From JBGVSA01 sp041807905 (GTDB lineage: Bacteria; Pseudomonadota; Gammaproteobacteria; Burkholderiales; Rhodocyclaceae): a DNA stretch of 64,000 nucleotides. Within the stretch, counting starts at the first letter, position 1. Each line of letters opens with the position of its first letter. The DNA lies in NCBI RefSeq assembly GCF_041807905.1, contig NZ_JBGVSA010000001.1:258829-322828 (forward strand), read 5' to 3'. A program made the translations under genes and the position numbers. Under the pieces are notes generated by a model. That model saw only the letters and a program-made list of their open reading frames with translations, had not been told where the DNA came from and made no database searches. Below, piece by piece: positions 52,299 through 61,541 of this stretch.

Positions 52299-53253
52299 TC
52301 CGCGCCGCGCCCTGCCCCGTCGCGGACGCGGCGGCGCAATCATCATGGCGATCCTCACCGTCGCGCTGGTGGCAGGCATCGCCACGGCCATCCTCGGCGA
52401 CTATGGTCACGCGGTATCGCATCTGTCCGGCCGCCACGACCAGGCACAGGCGCGCTGGCTGGCACGTGGTGCCGTCGACTGGGCGCGCAACGTGCTGGAA
52501 AGCCTCTATCGCCGCGGCGGCGCGAATCGCGTCGACACCCTCGCGCAGGAATGGGCGATCAAGGTACCGCCCACACCGGTCGATGAGGGTGAAGTCTCGG
52601 GCGAAATCGTCGACCAGTCGGGCCGCTTCAACGTCAACAGCCTAGTCTCGGATGCCGGCGTCATGGACACCACCCAGGTGGCGATCTTTGTGCGCATGCT
52701 CGTCGCCCTCGGCACCACCGAGGCCCAGGGCACCGGCATGGCCCACGCCCTGGTCGACTGGATCGACCCGGACGACACCCCCGTCAGCGCCGCCGGCGCG
52801 GAATCGAACTGGTACCGGATGCAAGGCAATGGCGCAAAACTGCCGCCCCAGGCGCCCTTGCTCGACGTCGCCGAACTGGCCGGTGTACGCGGCTTCGACG
52901 CTGGCATGTTGGAACGGCTCAAGCCCTACGTCACCGCCCTGCCCGGCACATACGCCAAGATCAACGTGAACACCGCGGCGCCCGAAGTGCTGGCCGGGTT
53001 CATCGACGGCCTGGACATCGACACCGCCAAGGCCATCGTCGCGGCCCGTCCGCTCAAGGGCTATGCGACCATCGAGGAATTCACGCGGAAGCTGCCATCC
53101 ACGGCCAAGTACGACACCAACAAGCTGGTGCTGACCAGCATGTATTTCCTCGCCACCGGCCGCGCGAGCTGGGGCGATTCGGTCACGCGCATGGAAGTGC
53201 TGCTCAAGCGAGAAAAAGCCCGTCCCGATATCGTGTGGCAGAAAATCCTTTAA
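52279..53253 (+). CDS. gspK: Minor pseudopilin K
   Basis: A 324-aa protein, the largest pseudopilin, which caps the pseudopilus tip. The N-terminus is RRGRGGAIIMAILTVALVAG, which lacks the +5 Glu as is usual in GspK. It is followed by QARWLARGAVDWARNVLESL, the DWIDPDDTP motif and the helical tandem YAKINVNTAAPEVLAGFIDG. GTG 52279 is chosen because it fits the signal; it overlaps gspJ by 20 bases. Confidence 0.92.
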   Translation: MSSSSTDPRRALPRRGRGGAIIMAILTVALVAGIATAILGDYGHAVSHLSGRHDQAQARWLARGAVDWARNVLESLYRRGGANRVDTLAQEWAIKVPPTPVDEGEVSGEIVDQSGRFNVNSLVSDAGVMDTTQVAIFVRMLVALGTTEAQGTGMAHALVDWIDPDDTPVSAAGAESNWYRMQGNGAKLPPQAPLLDVAELAGVRGFDAGMLERLKPYVTALPGTYAKINVNTAAPEVLAGFIDGLDIDTAKAIVAARPLKGYATIEEFTRKLPSTAKYDTNKLVLTSMYFLATGRASWGDSVTRMEVLLKREKARPDIVWQKIL

Positions 53254-53271
53254 CGCATCGATCCATCCAGC

Positions 53272-54459
53272 ATGAAAACACTACGCCTGCTGATTGCCGA
53301 AAACTGGCCCGAACGCCCCGAGACGGCGTGGGTCCTGCTTGGCGAAGACGGCAAACCCGAAGCGCAGGGTACGTCCGATCCGCGCCACTGGCCGGCTGCA
53401 CAGCGCACCGAAGCGATCCTGCTCGGCGCGCAGATCTCGCTGCACACCGTGCGCGTGCCGCGCACCAACGTACGCGAACAGACGCGGGCGCTCGGTTTCG
53501 CCCTCGAAGAACTACTGGTGCGCGAGGCCGACAGCCAGCACGCCACGGCCCTGGCGCGTGGTGAAGAACAATGGGCGGTGGCCGTCGTGGCGCGCGAGCG
53601 CCTGCGCCGGCTGGTCGCCCAGTTCGCCGCCATCCTTCGCCCGCTCGACGGCGCCTACGTCGTCGCACAGACCGTGCCGCTGCACGAGGGCGCGTGGACC
53701 GTTGCCGTGCACGACCAGGAAGCCTGGGTCCGCACAGGCCCTTGCTCAGGTTTTGCCGACGACGTCGTCGCCGGCACGCCGCCGGTACTGACGCTGGCCG
53801 CACTCGATAGCGCACGCGCCGCCGGCACGCTCCCGCATAGCGTGCACGTGGTCGAGACCGCCCCCGTCGCCGACCGCAACGCATGGACGGAAGCCTTCGG
53901 CGTCATGCCGCTGGAATGGGACGACGAATGGCAATGGCACCTGCTGCCGATGGACGCCGCCAACCTGCTGCAAGGCGAGTTTTCGCCGCGCCACCGCCGT
54001 GGCACGACGTGGAAGATGATGAAGATGGCTGCGATCGTGGCGGGTGCCGCGCTTGCGCTGCATCTCGTGCTCGGTATCGGCGACGTCCTGATCAAGCGCT
54101 CGCGCGTGACGAACGCGCGCGCCGAAATGACACAACTGCTGCGTAGCCAGATGCCGGGTGTGCCAGCGCTCGACCCCGCCGCCCAATTGCATCGCGAGGT
54201 CAACGTCCAACGCGCCGCACGCGGCCAGCTTGCCGACGACGACCTGCTTGCCATGCTCGACGATCTTTCGAACGCCCTGGGTGCGGACGCCACTTCGGCG
54301 GTACAGACCTTGCGCTTCGAGAACGGCTCGCTCGAAGTCACGCTCGTCTCCGGCAAGGCCGACCCCGCCGGCCTCATGCAACGCCTTGCCACGCGAGGCA
54401 TCAAGGCCGCGTCGCGAGACAGCAATCCGCTGCACCTGGTAATGAGAAGGGAAGCCTGA
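53272..54459 (+). CDS. gspL: Type II secretion protein L
   Basis: A 395-aa bitopic inner-membrane protein that links the GspE ATPase to the periplasmic part. It has an actin-like cytoplasmic domain (about 1-240, with HTVRVPRTNVREQTRALGFA), one hydrophobic helix (about 245-265) and a ferredoxin-like periplasmic domain (LRFENGSLEVTLVSGKADPA). It starts 18 bases after gspK and its stop overlaps the gspM start. Confidence 0.9.
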   Translation: MKTLRLLIAENWPERPETAWVLLGEDGKPEAQGTSDPRHWPAAQRTEAILLGAQISLHTVRVPRTNVREQTRALGFALEELLVREADSQHATALARGEEQWAVAVVARERLRRLVAQFAAILRPLDGAYVVAQTVPLHEGAWTVAVHDQEAWVRTGPCSGFADDVVAGTPPVLTLAALDSARAAGTLPHSVHVVETAPVADRNAWTEAFGVMPLEWDDEWQWHLLPMDAANLLQGEFSPRHRRGTTWKMMKMAAIVAGAALALHLVLGIGDVLIKRSRVTNARAEMTQLLRSQMPGVPALDPAAQLHREVNVQRAARGQLADDDLLAMLDDLSNALGADATSAVQTLRFENGSLEVTLVSGKADPAGLMQRLATRGIKAASRDSNPLHLVMRREA

Positions 54460-54947
54460 TGGCCCAGATGAATCTGCTGGCGCACGCGCGCCAATACTGG
54501 GCCGAGCGCAACCTGCGCGAGCGCCGCATGCTGGTCGCGATGGTGGCGGTCATCAGCGTGGCGATCCTGTGGGCGCTGTTCGACTGGCAGGCCTCGGAGC
54601 GCAAGCGGCTGGACAAGCTGTTGCCGCGCGTGCAGGCCCAGGTCAAGTCGATGCAGGACGACGCCGCTGAACTGGCACGCCTGCGCGTGGCCGCCAAACC
54701 CGCGACGCAGGACATCGCGCTGGTGGTCGAATCGCTCAAGAGCAGCGCCGCCACGCAGAACCTGGCGATTACCGTGCGCGGCGACGGCGACCGTATCCTC
54801 GTCAGCGCCGCGAGCGTGCCTTTTGACACGTGGGTCACATGGCTGGCCGGCGTACAGGCCCAGAACGCGCTGCGCGTGTCCGCGCTCGAGGCCACGCCCG
54901 CCAACGAAGGGCAGCGCATCGAGGCGCGCCTCGTGCAGGCTCGCTGA
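54459..54947 (+). CDS. gspM: Type II secretion protein M
   Basis: A 162-aa protein with a short cytoplasmic start (LLAHARQYWAERNLRERRML), one membrane helix (about 24-42) and a periplasmic ferredoxin-like domain. The pattern W-A-x-R-x-x-R-E-R and its place after gspL identify GspM. It stabilises GspL in the platform. Confidence 0.9.
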   Translation: MAQMNLLAHARQYWAERNLRERRMLVAMVAVISVAILWALFDWQASERKRLDKLLPRVQAQVKSMQDDAAELARLRVAAKPATQDIALVVESLKSSAATQNLAITVRGDGDRILVSAASVPFDTWVTWLAGVQAQNALRVSALEATPANEGQRIEARLVQAR

Positions 54948-54962
54948 CGGGGCCCGGCATCG

Positions 54963-55712
54963 ATGCTGCGTCGTCTGCTGATCTGGGTGGTGCTGTTCCT
55001 CGCCGGCGTAATCGTACTGGCGCCGGCCGCGTGCTGGGATTCCGTCATCCGGCGCGTCAGCCACGACAACTTTGCCTTGCTCGCGCCCGAAGGCAGCCTG
55101 TGGCATGGCACGGCGCAACTGGCCGTGCTCGACCCTTCGAGCGGTCGCCTGCGTCCGCTCATGCCGCTCGCATGGAACATCAACGGCCGCGCGCTGTTCC
55201 GCGGCGTGATGCTGTGGGACTTTTCGATTGCCGGCAGCCCGCCCTTCTCGCTCGGCGCGAGCTTCGAGGGCGCCGCCGTGCGTGCCTTGCGGCTCGACCT
55301 GCCGGCGCGCTTCGCGATGGAGCGCATTCCCAACGCCGTCGGCCGGCTCGGCTGGCACGGCGACATGCGCATCGTCTCACCCACCCTCCGTTGTACCTGG
55401 GGCGGCGTGTGCAACGGCAGTGTGTCGGCCGACTGGATGGGCGCAGCGGTCGATATCTTTCCGGGGCGCCACTTGGGCGACTACAAACTGGCAGCGACCG
55501 CGACCGACGGCACGATCGACTTCGTGATGACCACCGGCAGTGGCGAGGTGCCCATCAGTGCGCAGGGCAAGTTGGCCCCCGGCGGCAAGGTGTCCGTATC
55601 GGGCAAGCTCTCGGGCGACCCGGCGTTTACCGATCGTCTGCCCAACATCGCGCGCGGCTGGGTCCAGCGCACCGAAACCCGCGGCGCGTTCACCTTCAAC
55701 TACGCCAACTAG
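54963..55712 (+). CDS. gspN: Type II secretion protein N
   Basis: A 249-aa protein with an N-terminal membrane anchor (about 5-25) and a beta-rich periplasmic domain (PF01203-like), with WHGTAQLAVLDPSSGRLRPL and GWHGDMRIVSPTLRCTWGGV. It is the last gene of the gsp operon. GspN is present in only some T2SS loci, and its role is not settled. Confidence 0.88.
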   Translation: MLRRLLIWVVLFLAGVIVLAPAACWDSVIRRVSHDNFALLAPEGSLWHGTAQLAVLDPSSGRLRPLMPLAWNINGRALFRGVMLWDFSIAGSPPFSLGASFEGAAVRALRLDLPARFAMERIPNAVGRLGWHGDMRIVSPTLRCTWGGVCNGSVSADWMGAAVDIFPGRHLGDYKLAATATDGTIDFVMTTGSGEVPISAQGKLAPGGKVSVSGKLSGDPAFTDRLPNIARGWVQRTETRGAFTFNYAN

Positions 55713-55867
55713 CAGGCGCCCAGCGGACAGGCGCATTCGGCACCGATCTGGGGCGCTCAACGCCGGCCGGTGCCCCTTCGCCCCATCCGCTGCCCGCCGT
55801 GGCCAACAACAACGAGACTGGCGTGCGACTTGCTCTGCCAGCATGAGACCCCAACCCTTGCACCTCG

Positions 55868-56443
55868 ATGCTGCGCATCCTTCTCGTCACCGACACTGAT
55901 AAGCCGATCGGCGAACTGCGCGACAGCCTGTCGCTGCATGGCTACGAAGTGCTGACCGACGCGGACAGTTCGGTGGCGCTGCTCGCGGCCGTCGAGCGCC
56001 AACGCCCGGACGTGGTCATCATCGACACCGAATCGCCCTCTCGCGACACGCTCGAACAACTGGCCGTGATGAACGGTGCAGCCCCGCGGCCGGTGGTCAT
56101 GTTCAGCCACGACGCCGACCAGCAATTGATCCGCGCCGCCGTCGGCGCCGGCGTGACGACCTACATGGTCGATGGGCTCGAACCGCACAAGCTCTCGCCC
56201 ATCGTGGACGTTGCGTTGGCCCGTTTCGCCGAAGAAAGCCGCCTCCGCCAACGCCTTGCCGATGTCGAACAGAAACTCGCCGACCGCAAGCTGATCGATC
56301 GCGCCAAGGGCATCCTCATGGACAAGCGCGGACTGAGCGAAGCGGACGCTTTCGAGACACTGCGCAGTCAGGCCATGCGCCAGGGCGTCAAGCTGGCCGA
56401 CGTGGCCCGCCAACTCATTGCGATGGCCGATCTGCTCGGCTGA
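55868..56443 (+). CDS. nasT: NasT-like ANTAR antiterminator
   Basis: A 191-aa response-regulator-like protein. A receiver-type domain (1-120, with VTDTDKPIGELRDSL and VVIIDTESP) is followed by the ANTAR RNA-binding domain (about 130-190, LIDRAKGILMDKRGLSEADA, then LRSQAMRQGVKLADVARQLI). Proteins of this type bind tandem hairpins in the leader of nitrate assimilation genes and prevent termination when nitrate is present. Its ANTAR residues, the pairing with the NasS-like gene that overlaps it, and the cytoplasmic nature of the pair support the NasT assignment. No leader target lies in this window. Confidence 0.9.
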   Translation: MLRILLVTDTDKPIGELRDSLSLHGYEVLTDADSSVALLAAVERQRPDVVIIDTESPSRDTLEQLAVMNGAAPRPVVMFSHDADQQLIRAAVGAGVTTYMVDGLEPHKLSPIVDVALARFAEESRLRQRLADVEQKLADRKLIDRAKGILMDKRGLSEADAFETLRSQAMRQGVKLADVARQLIAMADLLG

Positions 56444-57618
56444 TGGAGAACACATTCATGTCCACGTCCTCGCCCCTGAACGTTCTGCCGCCGACGGAGG
56501 GCGAATCACCCGAGAAGACCCACGTGCGCATTGGTTTCGTGCCGCTGACCGATTGCGCGCCGCTGGTTGCAGCGCGCGCCCTGGGGCTCGGCGAGCGCTT
56601 TGGGCTGGAAATCGAATTGGTGCGGCAACCCTCGTGGGCGGCCATCCGCGACAAGCTGCTGTCCGGCGAGCTGGACGCCGCACACGCACTTTACGGACTG
56701 GTCTACGGCGTGCAGCTCGGTATTGGCGGCCCTCAGGCCGACATGGCGGTGCTCATGACGCTCAACCAGAATGGGCAGGCGATCACCTTGTCGCGTCCGT
56801 TCGCCGAAGCTGTCGCTCATGGCACGACGCTGCGTGACGCGCTCGCGGCATTAGGCAGACGCCCGGTCTTTGCGCAGACCTTCCCGACGGGCACGCATGC
56901 GATGTGGCTGTATTACTGGCTCGCTTCGCAAGGCATACATCCGATGCACGACGTGAATTGCGTCGTCATTCCGCCGCCGCAGATGAGCGCGGCACTCGCG
57001 CAAGGCTTGCTCGATGGTTTCTGCGCCGGCGAACCGTGGAATGCGGTGGCCGAAGCCGAAGAGGTTGGCCGCACGGTGGCGGCCAGCAGCGAAATCTGGC
57101 CCGACCATCCAGAAAAGGTGCTGGCGTGTCGGCGCGATTTCGCTGCACTGTACCCCGCTACCGCACGCCGCCTGACGATGGCGATGCTCGAAGCCTGTCG
57201 CTGGCTCGATGTTGCCGAGAACCGCGAACGTGCCGCGGCGTGGCTGGCAACGCCGGAGGTCATCGGCCGGCCGGCCCGCCTGATCGCCCCGCGCATGCTT
57301 CATGCGTACGGCAATGACGGCGACCGTGGCGCGCGCCCCTTGCGCTTCTTTGACGGCGGAAAGGTGAACTTTCCCTACCTGTCGGATGGCGCCTGGTTCG
57401 TCAGCCAATACCTGCGCTGGGGGCTGATCGACTCGTCGCAGGCTACCGACGACATTGCCGCCAGCGTCAATCAGACCGCGCTCTACCAACAGGCGGCCCG
57501 GGCGCTCGGCATCGACGTACCCGTCTCTGCCAATCGCGACAGTGTGCTGATCGATGGACACCGCTGGCGGGGCTCGCGCCTTCAGGCGTTCGCTGAAGAG
57601 GCGGCGGTCAAAGCGTAG
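56443..57618 (+). CDS. nasS: NasS-like nitrate sensor (NrtA-family binding protein without signal peptide)
   Basis: A 391-aa homologue of the periplasmic nitrate/bicarbonate binding proteins NrtA/CmpA. Blocks include IGFVPLTDCAPLVAARALGL, LELVRQPSWAAIRDKLLSGE-like and LTLNQNGQAITLSRPF. It lacks any signal peptide, so it should remain in the cytoplasm, as NasS does. NasS sequesters NasT until nitrate binds. ATG 56443 overlaps the nasT stop by one base. The usual order in many genomes is nasS-nasT; here it is reversed. ATG 56458 (MSTSSPLN) is a possible alternative start. Confidence 0.88.
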   Translation: MENTFMSTSSPLNVLPPTEGESPEKTHVRIGFVPLTDCAPLVAARALGLGERFGLEIELVRQPSWAAIRDKLLSGELDAAHALYGLVYGVQLGIGGPQADMAVLMTLNQNGQAITLSRPFAEAVAHGTTLRDALAALGRRPVFAQTFPTGTHAMWLYYWLASQGIHPMHDVNCVVIPPPQMSAALAQGLLDGFCAGEPWNAVAEAEEVGRTVAASSEIWPDHPEKVLACRRDFAALYPATARRLTMAMLEACRWLDVAENRERAAAWLATPEVIGRPARLIAPRMLHAYGNDGDRGARPLRFFDGGKVNFPYLSDGAWFVSQYLRWGLIDSSQATDDIAASVNQTALYQQAARALGIDVPVSANRDSVLIDGHRWRGSRLQAFAEEAAVKA

Positions 57619-57692
57619 CCCTGCTCACATTGATCGAAAAAAGGCTCGTCGCGTAATACGGCGAATGCTCTTCGCCGACGCGCGAAGCAGTC

Positions 57693-58415
57693 TCATGACG
57701 CGAGAATTTCGCCGTTCTCGATCTGCACCTTGGCGCGGCTTGCCGTACGCGTGATCATGTCGATCGAGATCTTCTCCGCAGCCTCGACGTTCTTGTACCG
57801 GATGAAGTCGAAGAGGTCGCTGTGTTCCTTGATGGTCAGCGCAAGATGCGCCTTGTCCATCAGGAAGGTGTGATCGAAGATTGCGCGCTGCAATGCGCTC
57901 ACCGCATCGCTCATCTGCTGGATGACCAGGTTGTGCGTGGCGATGGTGATGGCGCGATGGAACGCAATGTCGGCTTCCATGAAGGCCGGACGATCATCGG
58001 CGTGGCGCTTCATGTCGTTGAGCGCGGATTCAATGGCGACGAGGTCGACCGCGGTTGCGCGCTCGGCGGCCCAGCGCGAGATGACTGGTTCGAGCATGCT
58101 GCGCACTTCGATGAGCGAATGGATGAGGACCGGGTCATTACCTTTTTCCAGCGCCCATTCAAGCACGTCGGCATCCAGGTAATTCCATTGCTCGCGCGGC
58201 ATGACCGAGAGCCCGCGGAATCGCTGGGCATCGATCAGGCGCTTGGTGGCCAGCACCTTGATCACTTCGCGCAGCACATTGCGCGAGGTTTCAAACTGCG
58301 TGCACAGATCCGACTCGGACGGCAGCGTCGTGCCGGGAGGATAGTCGCCGTGCACGATCGCGCGTCCAAAAGCTTCGATGATGCGGTCAGTCTTGGTGAT
58401 TCTCTTGGTCACCAC
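57693..58415 (-). CDS. FadR-subfamily GntR transcriptional regulator
   Basis: A 240-aa regulator. The N-terminal winged helix-turn-helix (about 5-75) is IVHGDYPPGTTLPSESDLCT followed by FETSRNVLREVIKVLATKRL. The C-terminal FCD domain (about 95-230) has the metal/carboxylate-type residues in EVRSMLEPVISRWAAERATA, FMEADIAFHRAITIATHN and IKEHSDLFDFIRYKNVEAAE. Such regulators sense sugar acids and bind sites with core TNGTNNNACNA. It adjoins a DctPQM TRAP transporter and a sugar-acid dehydratase, whose upstream region carries TTGTC-N5-GACAA. It is also the best candidate for the TTGTCWGACAA sites of the pectin block. It is probably a repressor released by a uronate- or aldonate-type metabolite; direct evidence is absent. 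Confidence 0.92.
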   Translation of the reverse strand: MVTKRITKTDRIIEAFGRAIVHGDYPPGTTLPSESDLCTQFETSRNVLREVIKVLATKRLIDAQRFRGLSVMPREQWNYLDADVLEWALEKGNDPVLIHSLIEVRSMLEPVISRWAAERATAVDLVAIESALNDMKRHADDRPAFMEADIAFHRAITIATHNLVIQQMSDAVSALQRAIFDHTFLMDKAHLALTIKEHSDLFDFIRYKNVEAAEKISIDMITRTASRAKVQIENGEILAS

Positions 58416-58512
58416 ACATGCCCTCTTTGGAATTTAAGAAGCTTCCGCACTCGTGGTGATGTGCCGAGTGAAGCCCCGGCAAAGTGTACCTGCCGGGGCT
58501 GCATCCGCAAAA

Positions 58513-59523
58513 TTACTTCTTGGCTGCTGCGAGCGCGGCCTGCAGATCCTTCACGACCTGCGCGTGTCCGTCGGCGGAGAACTTGTCCACGGCGGCGGTC
58601 GTCGTCTTGCGCATGCGTTCGAGTTCGGCCGGGCTGACGGTCGTCACCTGCATGCCCTTCTGCTTGAGGTCCTGTATCGCCTTGGCCGAGGCCTCGCGGC
58701 TGTCCTTGCGTTCAAAGTCACGCGAGGCGATGGCGGCACCCTGCACGGCCTTCTTTTCGTCGGCCGACAGACCATCCCACCACTTCTTCGAGGCCAGCAC
58801 GATCCACGGGCTGTATACGTGATGGGTAAGCGACAGGTATTTCTGGACCTCGTAGAACTTGCTCGATTCGATCGTGGTCACGGGGTTTTCCTGCCCGTCG
58901 ACGGTCTTGGTCTCGAGCGCGGCGAACAGTTCCGAGAAGGCCAGCGGTACCGCGTTGGCGCCGAAGCCCTTGAACATGTCGATGTAGACCGGGTTCTGCA
59001 TGACGCGCAGCTTGATGCCCTGCATGTCTTCCATCTTGGTGATCGGATGCTTCGAATTGGTCAGGTCGCGGAAACCATTCTCCCAGTACACCAGGCCGAC
59101 GAGACCCTTCTCTTGCAGCCGGTCCATCAGCTTCTGGCCGAACGGGCCGTCCAGCACAGCATCGGCTTCTTTCTCATTCGAGAAGATGAACGGCAGGTCA
59201 TAGACGCCGAAGTCGCCGACGATGCCGACCAGCGTGGCAGTGGAGCCCACCATCATTTCCTGCGCGCCGCCGATCAATGCATTCTGCATTTGCGGATCGC
59301 TGCCCAGCGCGGCGGCGCCGAAGCCCTTGACCTTCCACTTGCCGCCGGTGCGCTTGCCGACTTCGTCCGCGAAGTAACGCACCGCGCGGCCCTGGTTGCT
59401 GTCTTCATTCAGACCATAACCGAAGCGAACGATGCGGGTGGAATAGTCGGCCGCGTGGACGACACTTGCGGCGCCTGCGACGGCCATTGCCACGACCGCT
59501 GCCTTGATAAAGAACTTCTTCAT
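58513..59523 (-). CDS. TRAP transporter solute-binding protein (DctP)
   Basis: A 336-aa periplasmic receptor with a signal peptide (about 1-25, ending VHA). The carboxylate-binding Arg lies in GIKLRVMQNPVYIDMFKGFG; FSELFAALETKTVDGQENPV and the surrounding blocks are typical DctP. It delivers an organic acid to the DctQ/DctM pair encoded upstream on the same strand. Together with the GntR regulator and dehydratase, the ligand is probably a sugar acid such as a uronate or aldonate. SSKFYEVQKYLSLTHHVYSP is typical of uronate-binding members, but specificity is not proven. Confidence 0.93.
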   Translation of the reverse strand: MKKFFIKAAVVAMAVAGAASVVHAADYSTRIVRFGYGLNEDSNQGRAVRYFADEVGKRTGGKWKVKGFGAAALGSDPQMQNALIGGAQEMMVGSTATLVGIVGDFGVYDLPFIFSNEKEADAVLDGPFGQKLMDRLQEKGLVGLVYWENGFRDLTNSKHPITKMEDMQGIKLRVMQNPVYIDMFKGFGANAVPLAFSELFAALETKTVDGQENPVTTIESSKFYEVQKYLSLTHHVYSPWIVLASKKWWDGLSADEKKAVQGAAIASRDFERKDSREASAKAIQDLKQKGMQVTTVSPAELERMRKTTTAAVDKFSADGHAQVVKDLQAALAAAKK

Positions 59524-59593
59524 GCTTTTCTCCTCCAGATTTGGACATGCCAGGACCGGGCCACCGGGTTTTCGCCCGGCGGCCCGGAGTGGT

Positions 59594-60871
59594 TCAGTGG
59601 AACAGGTGCATCGGGTACGTGACGATCTGCGGGAAGATCACGAACAGGAACACAAACACGGTTTCGATCGCCAGGAACGGCCAGATCCCCTTGGTGGCGC
59701 TTTCCAGCGAGATCTTGGCGACGCCGCACACGACATTGAGCACGGTGCAGACCGGCGGATGGATCAGGCCGAGCGTGCCGACGAGGATGAACATCACGCC
59801 GAAGTACGTCGGGTCGACGCCGGCCATCTTCATGATCGGCATGAGCACGGGGCCCATCACCAGGATCGTGGGCGTCAGGTCCATCACGGTACCGACAGCG
59901 AGCAACAACACCATCACGACAGCCATCAGCAGGCGCGGCTCATGCATGACAGGGCCGAGCATGTCGGTGACCATCGCAGGCAGGTCGCCCAGCGTAACCA
60001 TGTAAGAGGACACCAGTGCCGCTGCACACAGGAACATGACCGTGCTGGTCGTGCGCGCCGCGGCAACCAGCAGCCCCTTGAGCTGGCTGAACTTGACTTC
60101 GCGATAGACGAACAGACTGACGAGCAACGCGTAGACGGCAGCCACGGCGGCCGCTTCGGTCGGTGTGAAGAAGCCACCGCGCATGCCACCGACGATGATG
60201 ACGGGCAGTATCAACGCCCACAGCGCATCCACGGCGGCCTTGCGGCGCTCGGCCCAACTGCACTTGGGCTGCAGCTTCACTTCCATCTTGCTGGCGAGCA
60301 TGCGCCACACCAGCACGAGGCCCAACGCGCGCAACAGTGCTGGAACGATGCCCGCCACGAACAGGCTGCTGATCGAGGTGTTGGTGGTGACGCCAAAGAT
60401 GATGAAGGGCATCGACGGCGGAACGATCGGAGCGATGACGCCGCCCGCGGCGATCAGGCCCGCCGAACGTGGAACGGGATAGCCGTTGTCGCGCATCATC
60501 GGAATCAGCAGCGTCGCCACCGCCGCCGTGTCTGCCAGCGCGGAGCCGGAGAAGCAGCCCAGCAGCAAGGTCGCAGCGATCGCCACGTAGCCCAGCCCCC
60601 CCTGGATGTGCCCGACCATACTGCTGGCGAGCGTGATGATGCGACGCGAAATCCCGCCTGCGTTCATCAATTCACCGGCCAGGATAAAACAGGGAACCGC
60701 CATGAGCGGATAGACGTCCGCCCCGGAGAGCATGTTCTGCGCGACGAGCTGCGCATCGAAGAAGTTGAGGTGATACATCAGCGCGATGCCAGTGAGCATC
60801 AGCGCGAAAGCGATTGGCATCCCCAGAACCATCAGGAAGACGAGAGAGCCAAGGAAGATTGCGAGGATCAT
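59594..60871 (-). CDS. TRAP transporter large permease subunit (DctM)
   Basis: A 425-aa inner-membrane protein with about 12 hydrophobic segments, the Na+-coupled transport subunit. LVFLMVLGMPIAFALMLTGI, VPCFILAGELMNAGGISRRI and GVIAPIVPPSMPFIIFGVTT are diagnostic DctM blocks, and GFFTPTEAAAVAAVYALLVS is the conserved C-half motif. It overlaps the dctQ gene by four bases and is followed by the binding-protein gene. Confidence 0.95.
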   Translation of the reverse strand: MILAIFLGSLVFLMVLGMPIAFALMLTGIALMYHLNFFDAQLVAQNMLSGADVYPLMAVPCFILAGELMNAGGISRRIITLASSMVGHIQGGLGYVAIAATLLLGCFSGSALADTAAVATLLIPMMRDNGYPVPRSAGLIAAGGVIAPIVPPSMPFIIFGVTTNTSISSLFVAGIVPALLRALGLVLVWRMLASKMEVKLQPKCSWAERRKAAVDALWALILPVIIVGGMRGGFFTPTEAAAVAAVYALLVSLFVYREVKFSQLKGLLVAAARTTSTVMFLCAAALVSSYMVTLGDLPAMVTDMLGPVMHEPRLLMAVVMVLLLAVGTVMDLTPTILVMGPVLMPIMKMAGVDPTYFGVMFILVGTLGLIHPPVCTVLNVVCGVAKISLESATKGIWPFLAIETVFVFLFVIFPQIVTYPMHLFH

Positions 60872-61407
60872 TGCGCGCCCACCTCTTTCGTCAGCGGCTC
60901 GGCCGGTTCGTGGTGCGGCATCGGGTCACCCGGCATGCGTCCATCGGGATGGTTGGTGACGATGCGCCACAGGTTGACCAGAACGATGAAGATCATCGAG
61001 ACAGAGCACAGCAGTCCGGACGACGCCATCAGCGCCATCGGGAATCCCAGCACGGTGGAATAAGTGTGCAGGCCGATGATGGTCTGATGCCAGCTACCGA
61101 CCAGGAACAGCCACAGTGCATAAAGGATCAACACGTGGCTGATCACCGCACAGACGCGCCGTACCGAACGCGGCAGCATGGCCTGGACCAGCTCGATGCC
61201 GAGCAAGGCATGACGGCGCAAGGCCAGAATGGCACCGAGGAAGGTAATCCACACGAACATCAGCCGCGCCACCTCTTCCGCGGCCGGAATGCCAATGCCG
61301 ACGTAGCGCAGGACCGAATTGCTGAAGACCGCGATCAGCAACACCGTCAGCGCAAGCGCCATCAATAGTTCAATCACGCCATCCAGGCGCGGTATTAGTC
61401 GTTTCAC
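60868..61407 (-). CDS. TRAP transporter small permease subunit (DctQ)
   Basis: A 179-aa inner-membrane protein with four helices. AEEVARLMFVWITFLGAILA followed by LRRHALLGIELVQAMLPRSV is the DctQ signature (E-E-x-x-R-x-x-x-V-W-x-x-x-L-G). First gene of the TRAP unit. The 283-bp gap to the dehydratase gene holds two inverted repeats. Confidence 0.93.
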   Translation of the reverse strand: MKRLIPRLDGVIELLMALALTVLLIAVFSNSVLRYVGIGIPAAEEVARLMFVWITFLGAILALRRHALLGIELVQAMLPRSVRRVCAVISHVLILYALWLFLVGSWHQTIIGLHTYSTVLGFPMALMASSGLLCSVSMIFIVLVNLWRIVTNHPDGRMPGDPMPHHEPAEPLTKEVGAQ

Positions 61408-61484
61408 ATTCGCCCCCTTTACAACATTTCCACGTCGGCGACGCGGCCCCCTTTTTTCTCGCCATCAAATCCCGATAGCGACAT

Positions 61485-61499
61485 TTGTCAGTTCGACAA
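61485..61499. promoter_or_regulatory. TTGTC-N5-GACAA operator-like palindrome
   Basis: A perfect TTGTC/GACAA inverted repeat with a 5-bp spacer between the divergent TRAP and dehydratase genes. It shares the half-site TTGTCAG with the pectin-gene sites, but the spacing differs by four bases. Confidence 0.5.
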
Positions 61500-61541
61500 G
61501 TGCGGCGGATCGTATATCGAAAATTACGACTAATCCCATAG

